Below, piece by piece: positions 55,212 through 64,000 of a stretch of DNA of 64,000 nt. The notes beneath the pieces were generated by a model. That model saw only the letters and a list, made by a program, of their open reading frames with translations. It searched no databases and had not been told where the DNA came from. Position 1 is the first letter of the stretch. Each line of letters opens with the position of its first letter. This DNA comes from Acidobacteriota bacterium. Lineage in GTDB: Bacteria > Acidobacteriota > Terriglobia > Terriglobales > Acidobacteriaceae. Position numbers and translations under genes: made by a program. The stretch is taken from contig JAJXZT010000011.1 of NCBI GenBank assembly GCA_021779935.1, positions 1 through 64,000 of the forward strand. The letters run 5' to 3'.

Positions 55212-58200
55212 TTGAAACATTGCTGCCGAGTTCTGGCGGCTTTTGCCGCCATCGTCTTTATTTTGGGTGAATTGACTCCCGCCGCAGCTGCGCAACAGTT
55301 AAAGCTCAACCCTGCGCAGTCAATGCGTTGGCGGTTGATTGGACCTTTCCGAGCGGGGCGCTCACTGACTGCCGTTGGCGTCCCCGGCCATCCGTCGCTC
55401 TTCTATTTTGGAGCGGTTGGCGGCGGCGTCTGGAAGAGTACGGACTCAGGCACGAGCTGGCATTCGATTTTTGATCATGAGCCGATTGCCTCCATCGGCG
55501 CGATGGCCGTGGCGCCCTCCGATCCGAACGTCATCTACGTCGGAAGCGGCGAAGCCGACATGCGCTCCGATATCTCGTATGGCGATGGAATGTACAAATC
55601 GACGGATGGCGGTAAGACGTGGTCGCACATAGGCCTTACCGACACTCAGCAGATCGGACGCGTTCTGGTTGATCCGCATGATCCAAATACGGTATTCGTT
55701 GCGGCGCTGGGTCATGCCTACGCGGCCAATTCCGAGCGCGGCGTTTTCCGCACAACGGACGGTGGCAAGACTTGGTCGCGAGTGCTCTACAAGAACGACG
55801 ACACCGGAGCTATCGATCTCGCATACGACCCGCAGGACAGCCATATTATCTATGCCGCGCTGTGGCAGACGCGCCGGACTCCATGGAACGTCTATCCTCC
55901 TTCGAACGGCCCGGGCAGCGGGCTTTACAAGTCCGTGGATGGCGGGACGACGTGGACACCCATCGAGAGCGGGCTTCCGAAAGAGGGATTGGGGAGGATC
56001 GGAATAGCCGTCGCACCCACAGACCGCAATCGTCTGTACTCGATTGTGGATGCAAAGCAAGGCGGCCTCTATCGCTCGGACGATGCGGGTAAAACCTGGA
56101 AGCTCATGGACAACGAGCGCCGTATCTGGGGACGAGGCTGGTATTTCGGAATCGTAACGGTTGATCCGAAGAACGAAAACGTCCTCTACGTGGCGAACAC
56201 GTCGGTCTATAAGTCCGTGGACGGCGGTAAAAGTTTCACGGCATTCAAGGGCGCGCCTGGCGGCGACGACTACCACAGCATCTGGATATCTCCCGACAAC
56301 CCGAACTGCATCATCGTCTCCAGCGATCAGGGCACTGTTATCACGGAGAACGACGGAAAGACGTGGAGCTCGTGGTACAACCAGCCGACAGGCCAGTTCT
56401 ACCATGTGGTCACCGATAACCGCTTTCCCTACTGGGTATATGGCGCGCAGCAGGATAGCGGCGCAATGGCCGTGCCAAGCCGTAGCAATTACGCTGGCAT
56501 CTCCGAGCGCGACTGGCGGCCGATCTCCGTCGGCGGCGAAAGCGGCAGTCTGGCTCCAGACCCGCTGCATCCGAACATCGTATTCGGCGGTACGGTTTCG
56601 CGGTACGACTGGAAGACGATGCAAAGCCAGAACATCTCACCCACAATCGGCATGAAGGAAAACTTCCGCCAGACGTGGACGCTGCCACTGGCCTTCTCAA
56701 TGGCGGACAAGCACAAGCTCTACTTCAGCTACCAGATGCTCTTCCGTACGGAGAATGGCGGGCAGAGCTGGCAACAGATCAGTCCCGACCTGACACGAGA
56801 GAATCCCGGAGTACCGCCGAACCTCGACCCGATCACCGCGAAGATGGGGCTGGAGAGTCCGCGCAAGGGCGTGATCTATGCAATCGCTCCGTCTCCCCTC
56901 GACCCGAACCTGGTGTGGGTGGGCACGGATGACGGGTTGATCCATGTAACGCACGACGATGGACAACACTGGCAGAACGTGACTCCGCCGCAACTGACCG
57001 CGTGGAGCAAGGTTGGCATTATCGAAGCCTCGCACTTCGACAAGAACACGGCATACGCGGCGATCGATCGCCACCGACTCAACGATTACAAGGCATACAT
57101 CTATCGCACCCACGACGGCGGAAAGACCTGGCAGATGGTCTCCAAGGGAATCCCCGATGGTGCGTATGTCAATGTGGTTCGCGAAGATCCTGTGCGACGT
57201 GGACTGCTTTTTGCCGGAACGGAGCTTGGCGTGTACGTCAGCTTCAACAACGGTGACGATTGGCAACCACTACAGATGAATCTGCCGGTGTCGAGCGTGC
57301 GCGACATCGCGATCCACGACAACGATCTCGTCATCGCCACACACGGCCGTGCGTTCTGGATTCTCGACGACATCACGGCGCTGCGCCAACTGGACACTGA
57401 GACTGAGTCAGAAGAGGCGCATCTCTTCAAGCCGGAAACAGCATTGCGCATTCGTCCCGGCTCCGACCAGGGCACGCCCTTCCCGCCGGAGATTCCACAG
57501 GGAGAGAATCCGCCCAACGGCGCGATCATCGACTACTGGTTGAAGACCACGACGTCCACACCTGTGGTGCTGGAGATCGTGGACGGCAAGGGCAACGTCG
57601 TACGCCGCTATTCGAGCAGCGACAAGCCTCCGGTAGTGAACGAGAAGTCGCTCGTCATCCCGATGTACTGGATCAAACCATCGCCAGTACTCTCCAACCG
57701 TGCAGGGATAAATCGCTGGGTGTGGGACTTGCACTACGCCGCACCGGAGGGTGCCGAACCGTCGCGCCGTTTTGGCAGCGGAGGACCGTGGGTTGTACCG
57801 GGTGAGTACACGGTAAAACTGATTGTTGACGGGAGGACATACTCACAGCCACTGGCGGTAAAGATGGATCCGCGCGTAAAAACACCGGAAGGCGATCTAC
57901 AGGCACAACTGGACGCCGCGCTCCGAGCCAGTCACGCACTCGCTGAAGCTGGCGCTGCATCGTCCAAGGCGATGGCGATCGGCAAGCAGTTACAGGAATT
58001 GCAAGTGAAGGCGAAGGACAACACTGAAGCCAGCGCTGCGCTCAAGACCTTCGAGAATAGCTTCACGAAGATCGCTGGGCCCGCGCCCGGTGGCTATGGA
58101 GAACCGTCATTTCCCCCTAATACCGACTTCAGCAGCCTGCAGTACTTGCAGAACACGCTCGGGACGGTCTTTTATGCGGTGGAAAGCGCGGATGCCGCTC

Positions 58201-58361
58201 CCACGACGGAGCAACTGACGGCACTCTCGGAAGCTGGCAGGACGTTGACGGAGACTCTTTCGAGCTTTCACCAGATGCTCGCGCAGGATCTGCCTCGACT
58301 GAATGCGCAATTGAAAAAAGCCTCGCTGCCGGAAATCAATGTGACCAGCAAGAAGCAATAG
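55212..58361 (+). CDS. Large secreted VPS10/BNR-repeat propeller protein
   Basis: 1049 residues from TTG 55212, with GGAGGAG ahead; the open frame back to 55173 would place that ribosome site inside the gene. Signal peptide VLAAFAAIVFILGELTPAAA. At least ten Asp-box/BNR motifs (for example KSTDGGKTWSHIG, RTTDGGKTWSRV, RTHDGGKTWQMV) spread over residues 40-740 imply one or two beta-propellers of the sortilin VPS10/sialidase-like kind. The C-terminal 280 residues hold a beta domain (WVVPGEYTVKLIVDGRTYSQ) and then helices with PGGYGEPSFPPN. Function unknown; catalytic sialidase residues are not evident. Confidence 0.83.
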   Translation: MKHCCRVLAAFAAIVFILGELTPAAAAQQLKLNPAQSMRWRLIGPFRAGRSLTAVGVPGHPSLFYFGAVGGGVWKSTDSGTSWHSIFDHEPIASIGAMAVAPSDPNVIYVGSGEADMRSDISYGDGMYKSTDGGKTWSHIGLTDTQQIGRVLVDPHDPNTVFVAALGHAYAANSERGVFRTTDGGKTWSRVLYKNDDTGAIDLAYDPQDSHIIYAALWQTRRTPWNVYPPSNGPGSGLYKSVDGGTTWTPIESGLPKEGLGRIGIAVAPTDRNRLYSIVDAKQGGLYRSDDAGKTWKLMDNERRIWGRGWYFGIVTVDPKNENVLYVANTSVYKSVDGGKSFTAFKGAPGGDDYHSIWISPDNPNCIIVSSDQGTVITENDGKTWSSWYNQPTGQFYHVVTDNRFPYWVYGAQQDSGAMAVPSRSNYAGISERDWRPISVGGESGSLAPDPLHPNIVFGGTVSRYDWKTMQSQNISPTIGMKENFRQTWTLPLAFSMADKHKLYFSYQMLFRTENGGQSWQQISPDLTRENPGVPPNLDPITAKMGLESPRKGVIYAIAPSPLDPNLVWVGTDDGLIHVTHDDGQHWQNVTPPQLTAWSKVGIIEASHFDKNTAYAAIDRHRLNDYKAYIYRTHDGGKTWQMVSKGIPDGAYVNVVREDPVRRGLLFAGTELGVYVSFNNGDDWQPLQMNLPVSSVRDIAIHDNDLVIATHGRAFWILDDITALRQLDTETESEEAHLFKPETALRIRPGSDQGTPFPPEIPQGENPPNGAIIDYWLKTTTSTPVVLEIVDGKGNVVRRYSSSDKPPVVNEKSLVIPMYWIKPSPVLSNRAGINRWVWDLHYAAPEGAEPSRRFGSGGPWVVPGEYTVKLIVDGRTYSQPLAVKMDPRVKTPEGDLQAQLDAALRASHALAEAGAASSKAMAIGKQLQELQVKAKDNTEASAALKTFENSFTKIAGPAPGGYGEPSFPPNTDFSSLQYLQNTLGTVFYAVESADAAPTTEQLTALSEAGRTLTETLSSFHQMLAQDLPRLNAQLKKASLPEINVTSKKQ

Positions 58362-58395
58362 CGGTCACCACCAGGCAGCGTGCAGACGCTCACTC

Positions 58396-58424
58396 AAGCC
58401 CGCAGAAATGCGGGCTTCTTTTTG
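58396..58424 (+). terminator. Intrinsic terminator between the BNR gene and treS
   Basis: AAGCCCGCA (58396-58404), four-base loop, TGCGGGCTT (58409-58417), then CTTTTTG. A strong plus-strand terminator directly before the stop of the convergent treS gene. Confidence 0.85.
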
Positions 58425-61400
58425 TTAATGTTCATCGCTTCGCAACATATCGAGAAAGCCGTGGATGGGGATACGCGCCCATTCCGGACGATTGTCGATT
58501 TCGTACTCAATCTCCTGCGCGGCCCTCTCCAACAGGTAAGCCTGCACCAGATCGCGCAGATCCTCCGTCGATTGGGGAAGGAAGTCGCCAGTGCGGGCCG
58601 TCTCCCAGTATGAGTTCAGGAACATAGCACTGACCCAGCTATGCCAGATACAGGCCCAACGCTCGAGTTCTGCAATCGACGCCTGAGTTGGAGTGATGCC
58701 CGGCACCTGCCCAAACAAAACAGCGTGCGATACATAATCGAACGAGCGGATCATGCTCGCAACGTCCCGCAACGGTGAACGCTTGATGCGACGTTCGCTG
58801 AGTGGACGTGACGTGTCGCCCTCAAAGTCCAGCACGTAGAAATCGTTGCCCGTGTACAACAACTGCCCGAGGTGATAATCGCCGTGATGCCGGATGCGCC
58901 AAGCCGCTATGCGGCGGTCGCGAAGCGGAAGCAGGATTCGATACGCCTCCTGCTCGCAGGAAAGGAGTTGGCGGGCCCTGTCCTGAGTCTCAGGTTGCAG
59001 CCGTAGCAACCGCAATCGTATCGACTCCATGGCGCGCGTCACTTCCCCGAGCATTCTGTGGTACACGCCCTGGCGGTAGAAATCCGTGAACGGTTCCGGG
59101 GCGAAGGCCGGAATGTCCGGACGGCTAGCTAGCGCAAGATGCATTTCCGCCGTTCGCTTGCCGAGCGTGCGTACCGCCCCAAGATAATCGGACAGGAGTT
59201 CAGGCAGAACCTGCGGCACCGGTTCGTTCATCAGTAACACCGGATTTGCACACCTGATCTGTTGCACACGTGAATCGTCAGCGCGCAATGAGAGTGCACG
59301 CTCAAAGAACAGTCCCAGTTGATCGCGAGTATACGTCCAGCCGTCCACACCACCGCGCACGTACTCATTGAGAATGGCGACGGTCATAGGCTCGCGTTCC
59401 CCGCGGCGATACTCAAGCGAACCAAGGTTGCGCGGAGCATTGCGGAATGACGTTTTGTCCGTGAGAAACTCTCCAAGTTCGCGATCCGGCTGTATCCCCG
59501 GTTCCAGTTTACGGAAAAGCTTGAGGAGGAAACGGTCGCCAAATGTGATCAGTGAGTTGCTCTGATCCACGTGGCGCAAAGATGGCTCAAGACTGGTGCG
59601 TTCGGCGCTCCATGCCTTGCGGAAGGCACGCGTGTGCGCTCCAACTATTTCACCTTCCTCAGTCCGGAAACGGCGTCGGCGAACAATCGCGCTCAGTATG
59701 GCATCGCTGAATTTGCGGTCGGTAATTCCCGCATAAAGCACGCCTCGCTCTTCGTCCATGGCTTCAAGGTGCGCAACTACCGAGTCAATGTGGTCACGCA
59801 GAATGAGCTCGGCCGCCTCTCCCCGCGCCACCGAAAGCGTCAACAGGTACATGTCTGGATCGCCATCGCTGTAGTAAACCTGCATAAAGATGATGTAGGC
59901 CGATGTGCCTTGCAGGGGAACAATCTCGGCAATCTCAGTGTGCCGAATCGTCCGGTTCTTGCCTAGAAACCAGCGGCGTCCCGGGAGTGCGCCCGGAAGC
60001 CTCCGCATCAATTGCGAGCGCAGCCCCTTGGAAAATACATCGGACCACGATTCAATTGGCCAGACGGGCAGGGATTCGACCGTGTTGTGCTCGGCCAGCG
60101 TTTCCTGGCTCGCAATAGGCGGCTCCAGGTGGAACCAATAGAACGCATGCGGCCCAAGCGAGAGAAAGTAGGGATGATCGGTTATGGGCGGAAACTTGGC
60201 TCGGCCGAAGACCTCGACCGGCACGGCCCCTTGCGCGTTCGAGAGATCGAGCTCCACGCATTGCGTGAAGCGCGAAAGATTGGCAACTACCAGTAATCGC
60301 TCTCCGTCATACTCACGTAAAAACGCCAGCACCCGCCGGTTAGCGGGATGAAGAAATTCCATACTGCCGCGTCCAAAAGCGCGAAATCGTTTACGCTGCG
60401 CGATCAGCCGCTTCATCCACCAGAGCAGGGAGTGCGGATTGTTGCTCTGCGTCTCAACGTTTACAGCCTCGTAGTGATACTCGGGATCGATGTTCACCGG
60501 CAGGTAGAGGCGCTGCGGGTTGGCTCGCGAAAAGCCCGCATTGCGATCAGGACTCCACTGCATGGGAGTGCGGACGCCATTGCGGTCGCCAAGGAAGACG
60601 TTATCACCCATGCCAATTTCATCGCCGTAATACAGGACTGGTGTGCCGGGCAGCGAGAACAACAGCGCATTCATCAGCTCAATCTTGCGTCGATCATTTT
60701 CGAGCAACGGCGCCAAACGACGACGGATGCCCAGATTGATCCGCATCTGGCTGTCCTGCGCATAACTGCGATACATGTAGTCGCGCTCTTCGTCGGTCAC
60801 CATCTCCAACGTCAATTCGTCATGGTTACGCAGGAAAAGCGCCCACTGCGTCGACTCCGGGATAGGAGGCGTCAGCTTGAGGATATCCATGATTGGATAC
60901 CGGTCTTCCATTCGCAGCGACATAAAGAGGCGCGGCATTACGGGAAAGTGGAAGGCCATGTGACACTCATCGCCCGCGCCGAAATAGGCAGCCGCATCCT
61001 CCGGCCACTGGTTGGCCTCAGCCAGCAACATGCGGTCGTGAAATTTGGCGTCTACATGCGCGCGCAGCTCGCGAAGCGCCGAATGTGTCTCGGGAAGATT
61101 CTCGCAAGTAGTGCCGTCACTTTCGAAGAGATACGGCACAGCATCAAGTCGAAGTCCGTCAACACCCATTTCGAACCAGAAGTCTACTGCGCTGAACATT
61201 TCCTGCCGAACTTCGGGGTTGTCCCAGTTGAGATCCGGTTGGTGAGAATAAAACCTGTGCCAGTAGTAGGCCTTCGCGACTGGATCCCACGTCCAGTTTG
61301 AGGATTCGAAATCCTTGAAGATAATCCGCGCTTCGCTATACCGGTCGGGAGTATCGCTCCAGACGTAGAAGTTGCGCCAGCGGCTGCCGGGAGCAGCACG

Positions 61401-61775
61401 GCGCGAACGCTGGAACCATGCATGCTGATCGGATGTGTGATTGAGGACGAGTTCAGTAATTACACGGATTCCGCGATTGTGCGCCTCGCGAAGGAATCTC
61501 TGGAAGTCGCGCAGGGTACCGTAAGCAGGATGGACGTTTGTATAGTCGGAGATATCGTAGCCGTCGTCACGCATTGGCGATGGACAGAATGGCAACATCC
61601 AGATGGCCGTAACGCCAAGGTCCTGCAAGTATTCCAGTTTCTGCGATAAACCTTCGAAGTCGCCGATGCCGTCCGTAACACTGTCATAGAAAGCGCGGAC
61701 ATGCACTTCGTAGATAATCGCGTCCTTGTACCACGTGGGATTAACCGGAAGGCTTTCCTTGTCATTTTTTGTCAT
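58425..61775 (-). CDS. treS: Trehalose synthase fused to maltokinase
   Basis: 1116 residues. The N-terminal GH13 domain (1-550) is a maltose alpha-D-glucosyltransferase that interconverts maltose and trehalose: Asp211 (GLRLDAVPY), Glu253 (LLAEANQWPED) and Asp319 (FLRNHDELTLE) form the catalytic set. TWYKDAIIYEVHVRAFYDS is a TreS landmark. The C-terminal part (about 640-1116) is a Pep2-type maltokinase with HHGDYHLGQLLYTGNDFYVL and the DFEGD catalytic/metal site. Such fusions feed maltose-1-phosphate to GlgE for alpha-glucan synthesis; glgE is not in this window. Confidence 0.95.
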   Translation of the reverse strand: MTKNDKESLPVNPTWYKDAIIYEVHVRAFYDSVTDGIGDFEGLSQKLEYLQDLGVTAIWMLPFCPSPMRDDGYDISDYTNVHPAYGTLRDFQRFLREAHNRGIRVITELVLNHTSDQHAWFQRSRRAAPGSRWRNFYVWSDTPDRYSEARIIFKDFESSNWTWDPVAKAYYWHRFYSHQPDLNWDNPEVRQEMFSAVDFWFEMGVDGLRLDAVPYLFESDGTTCENLPETHSALRELRAHVDAKFHDRMLLAEANQWPEDAAAYFGAGDECHMAFHFPVMPRLFMSLRMEDRYPIMDILKLTPPIPESTQWALFLRNHDELTLEMVTDEERDYMYRSYAQDSQMRINLGIRRRLAPLLENDRRKIELMNALLFSLPGTPVLYYGDEIGMGDNVFLGDRNGVRTPMQWSPDRNAGFSRANPQRLYLPVNIDPEYHYEAVNVETQSNNPHSLLWWMKRLIAQRKRFRAFGRGSMEFLHPANRRVLAFLREYDGERLLVVANLSRFTQCVELDLSNAQGAVPVEVFGRAKFPPITDHPYFLSLGPHAFYWFHLEPPIASQETLAEHNTVESLPVWPIESWSDVFSKGLRSQLMRRLPGALPGRRWFLGKNRTIRHTEIAEIVPLQGTSAYIIFMQVYYSDGDPDMYLLTLSVARGEAAELILRDHIDSVVAHLEAMDEERGVLYAGITDRKFSDAILSAIVRRRRFRTEEGEIVGAHTRAFRKAWSAERTSLEPSLRHVDQSNSLITFGDRFLLKLFRKLEPGIQPDRELGEFLTDKTSFRNAPRNLGSLEYRRGEREPMTVAILNEYVRGGVDGWTYTRDQLGLFFERALSLRADDSRVQQIRCANPVLLMNEPVPQVLPELLSDYLGAVRTLGKRTAEMHLALASRPDIPAFAPEPFTDFYRQGVYHRMLGEVTRAMESIRLRLLRLQPETQDRARQLLSCEQEAYRILLPLRDRRIAAWRIRHHGDYHLGQLLYTGNDFYVLDFEGDTSRPLSERRIKRSPLRDVASMIRSFDYVSHAVLFGQVPGITPTQASIAELERWACIWHSWVSAMFLNSYWETARTGDFLPQSTEDLRDLVQAYLLERAAQEIEYEIDNRPEWARIPIHGFLDMLRSDEH

Positions 61776-61897
61776 TGCCGTCCCCGGGCCATCAAATTAC
61801 ACGCATCGCCCCTCTGACAGCCGAACGATGACTCCACCTTGATGAAATACTACACACTGTTGGAAGGCATGGGAGCCTCTAATGATGCCCACGGAAA

Positions 61898-61924
61898 TAC
61901 AAAGGGCCGCGCGGGGCGGCCCTT
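61898..61924 (-). terminator. Terminator of the Spy/CpxP-like gene
   Basis: AAGGGCCGC (61902-61910) and GCGGCCCTT (61916-61924) form a perfect 9-bp stem with a 5-base loop; on the minus strand TTTGTATTT follows. It lies 27 bases after the stop. Confidence 0.8.
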
Positions 61925-61950
61925 GTCTGAATTCCCTCTCGCTCGTTTAG

Positions 61951-62355
61951 TTAGCCCTGGGGAGGCGGATTGCCATCGCGATCTTGGCGACGTTCACGCC
62001 TCATCTGCTGCATCTGTTTCCGCTGCTCCGGAGTGAGGATGGAGTGCATCCGCTTCATGTTGTTCCGCCGAATCTCCCGGATCTTCGCCGCGCTCTGTTC
62101 TGGCGTCAGGGATGAATCATTGCGGACGGCCTGTACCTGTTGCTGGGTTTGCTGGCGGAGATCTTTCATTTTCGCTTTCTGATCGTCCGTCAGGTTTAGC
62201 TTCTGCCACATCGAGTTTGGTCCGCGTTGATGCCGAACCACCGGCGCCTGCTGGTCCGGTGTTCCATTGTCCTGTGTTTGTGCGTATGCCAACAGCGACG
62301 TCATCCCGAAGATAAAAACTACAATCAGCAGACAACGCATTGCAGAGCGTTTCAT
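61951..62355 (-). CDS. Periplasmic Spy/CpxP-like LTxxQ protein
   Basis: 134 residues from ATG 62355 (GGAGG ahead). Signal peptide (CLLIVVFIFGMTSLLAYAQ), then a helical, highly charged body with three LTxxQ motifs (LTDDQ, LTPEQ, LTPEQ), as in Spy and CpxP chaperones or the metal-binding ZraP/CnrX group. Its Met- and Gln-rich character could allow metal or envelope-stress roles. It diverges from the FecR/DUF6600-like gene. Confidence 0.8.
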   Translation of the reverse strand: MKRSAMRCLLIVVFIFGMTSLLAYAQTQDNGTPDQQAPVVRHQRGPNSMWQKLNLTDDQKAKMKDLRQQTQQQVQAVRNDSSLTPEQSAAKIREIRRNNMKRMHSILTPEQRKQMQQMRRERRQDRDGNPPPQG

Positions 62356-62655
62356 GTCTCGTTTCCTCCAAGGTTTGTACCGTTGCAGTGAAATGAACAC
62401 AAACCGCCTGTAGGAGTTGTAATCAATGAGGGCATTCCAGGCGTCTGAATCCAGCTCTTGGTGTGTTGTTTCCTTAGAGGCGCCTTAAATCTAGAGCCCT
62501 CAGTGCCGGTTAGGACTTCGTCGATAAACCTGAAACGCATTTAAGGTTAATTTTGAGAGAGATTATCGCGAAAGTGGGGTTTACACGGGCAGATGTCGCG
62601 GTGGGTCTGGTGCCAGGGACTTCGCGACGAATAGGGCTTAATGGAGGTCCCAACC

Positions 62656-64000
62656 ATGAAAACAATGAGCCGGTTTCCCGCATTACTTGCTGGACTGGTT
62701 CTGCTGCTGCTCTCGTCTACCGCCTTTGCGGGCGACCCTCCAGACAGGGTCATGCGCCTTGATTACATCAATGGGCAGGTCTCCATGCAACCCGGAGGCG
62801 TAAACGATTGGGCCGCCGCAACCATTAATCGTCCGTTCACCACCGCTGATCGCGTGTGGACGGACAAGGATTCGCGCGCTGAATTGACCACGGCAAATGC
62901 AGCGGTCCGCATGGACAGCGAGACGAGTCTCACGCTGACAAACGTCACGAACAACACCATCCAATTGGAACTCGATCAGGGAACGCTCAACGTCAGCGTC
63001 CGCGAAATGTTTCCGGGAGAAATCTACGAGGTCGACACACCCAACGTAGCCTTCACGCTGATGAAGCCCGGCCAGTATCGATTTGAAGTCGACCCGAACA
63101 ACGACCAGACGACGGTGATTGTCCGCCACGGCGAGGGTGTAGGCAACGGCAATGGCCGCGGCGTCACCGTGCATTCCAACGAGCAGGCGCACTTCCTCCA
63201 CGGCGACACGTTGATGCACGACATTGAGCGCGCGCCAGGACTCGACGGCTTTGACGACTGGTGCCGCGTTCGCGATAAGCGTCTCGATAATTCCGATTCG
63301 TTGCAATACGTTTCCGCCGGGATGATCGGCTACCAGGACCTCGATACGTACGGCTACTGGAGAGTCATTCCCGGATATGGTCCCGTCTGGATGCCGCGTG
63401 ATGTAGATGCAGGCTGGGCTCCTTATCGCTTCGGACACTGGGTCTGGATCAGCCCATGGGGCTGGACTTGGGTCGACAATGAACCCTGGGGATTCGCCCC
63501 CTTCCACTACGGACGCTGGATATACACCGGAGGCTACTGGGGTTGGTGCCCAGGACCGAGATACATGCGCCCGATTTATGCCCCGGCACTCGTTGGCTGG
63601 GTCGGTGGACGTCACTGGGGTGTGGGCGTATCGATCGGCGGCGGAGTGGGGTGGTTTCCGCTCGGCTACGGTGAACCTTACTATCCGTGGTACCGCACAA
63701 GTCGCAGATATATGCGCAATGTAAACATCACGAACACGCGCATCACCAACATCAACTACATCAACAACTACCATAACTACCATAATGGCAGTTTCACCGC
63801 GCCCACCAATTTGCGGTATGCGAACCAGCGCGTTCCCGGTGGTGTCACGGTGGTTCCACGCCGGTCGTTTGTTGAGGCAAGAAACGTGAACCGGAACATG
63901 CTTCGGATCTCCACACGTGAGGCGGTGACAGCCCCGGTCATGCGAGGCGCCGACATTCGTCCAGGACGGACAAGCGTGCTTGGTGCGGGTGCACACCGCG
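62656..64000 (+). CDS. FecR-like / DUF6600 secreted protein, 3' end outside window
   Basis: Open from ATG 62656 (GGAGG ahead) to the window end, 448 codons. Signal peptide (LLAGLVLLLLSSTAFAG). An N-terminal FecR-like beta-sandwich domain (MRLDYINGQVSMQPGG through VDTPNVAFTLMKPGQYRFEV) is followed by a Trp/Tyr/Gly-rich DUF6600-like region with repeats such as GHWVWISPWGWTWVD, FHYGRWIYTGGYWGWCPGP. An Asn-rich stretch (NITNTRITNINYINNYHNYH) comes next. Probably envelope-associated; function unknown. A 437-codon open frame on the opposite strand is its shadow. Confidence 0.8.
   Translation, partial: MKTMSRFPALLAGLVLLLLSSTAFAGDPPDRVMRLDYINGQVSMQPGGVNDWAAATINRPFTTADRVWTDKDSRAELTTANAAVRMDSETSLTLTNVTNNTIQLELDQGTLNVSVREMFPGEIYEVDTPNVAFTLMKPGQYRFEVDPNNDQTTVIVRHGEGVGNGNGRGVTVHSNEQAHFLHGDTLMHDIERAPGLDGFDDWCRVRDKRLDNSDSLQYVSAGMIGYQDLDTYGYWRVIPGYGPVWMPRDVDAGWAPYRFGHWVWISPWGWTWVDNEPWGFAPFHYGRWIYTGGYWGWCPGPRYMRPIYAPALVGWVGGRHWGVGVSIGGGVGWFPLGYGEPYYPWYRTSRRYMRNVNITNTRITNINYINNYHNYHNGSFTAPTNLRYANQRVPGGVTVVPRRSFVEARNVNRNMLRISTREAVTAPVMRGADIRPGRTSVLGAGAHR

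Noticed and set aside
55446-56624. 392-codon open frame on the minus strand
   Set aside because: Antisense to the BNR propeller gene; no start signal or domain.
62683-63996. 437-codon open frame on the minus strand
   Set aside because: It is antisense to the FecR/DUF6600-like gene, which has a signal peptide, ribosome site and domain structure; the minus product is Val/Arg/His-rich without any family feature.
1-64000. tRNA, rRNA, transposase, integrase or att sites
   Set aside because: No cloverleaf-like sequences, rRNA segments, transposase motifs or flanking direct repeats were recognised by eye; a tRNAscan or IS search was not possible.

Overview
The window reads as a chromosomal stretch of a soil-type Acidobacteriota (Terriglobia / Koribacter-like) genome. 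That assignment is inference from gene content: a kumamolisin-type S53 protease with an Ig-like tail, a carboxypeptidase-regulatory-domain TonB receptor, a VPS10/BNR propeller protein, WG-repeat subtilase, GH28 and GH79 hydrolases, an archaeal-type AspRS and a treS-maltokinase fusion. No rRNA, tRNA, CRISPR, IS element, prophage or plasmid function was seen. Gene density is high, with about 42 protein genes, most with recognisable Shine-Dalgarno sequences that move several starts inward from the longest ORF.

Layout. 1-390: end of a secreted hypothetical. 455-7099 (minus): a probable operon of an HD-GYP/GAF/GGDEF membrane signalling protein followed by an Opp/Dpp-like transporter (two permeases, a binding protein, one ATPase). 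7181-11351: a subtilase with six WG-motif repeats, a sigma-54 activator with a C-terminal PilZ domain, and a small unknown gene. 11674-14600: GH28 pectinase-like enzyme and a YncE-like propeller. 14727-21778 (minus): gltB-gltD-LysR. 22108-27699 (minus): a CzcCBA-type metal efflux operon. 28003-32129: pgi, a small membrane protein, archaeal-type aspS and two tiny ORFs. 32192-40036: metallophosphoesterase, S53 protease, TonB receptor, secreted hypothetical. 40291-45714 (minus): dsbD, GH79 glycosidase and UxaA-type dehydratase. 46046-49914: DUF2461, SGNH hydrolase, FAH-family enzyme, DJ-1/PfpI protein. 50043-55024: a polyphosphate cluster (ppk1-sixA facing ppx-CHAD). 55212-58361: large BNR-propeller protein. 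58425-61775: treS-maltokinase. 61951-64000: Spy/CpxP-like protein and, divergently, a FecR/DUF6600-like protein cut by the window end.

The strongest discovery candidate lies at 9.0-11.5 kb. The PilZ-bearing sigma-54 activator sits between two minus-strand genes. Each has a -24/-12 sigma-54 promoter (GG-N10-GC), and each promoter has a pair of GGACA-N3-TGTCC sites upstream. The geometry is identical at both: site centres 71.5 and 105.5 bp from the -24 GG, 34 bp apart. This predicts a small local regulon in which a c-di-GMP-sensing (or PilZ-derived) activator controls an exported WG-repeat protease and an unknown 83-84-residue protein.

Other themes are plant-polymer use (GH28, GH79, UxaA), peptide capture and digestion (S8, S53, Opp-like transporter, TonB receptor), second-messenger control, and phosphate/carbon storage (polyphosphate genes, treS).
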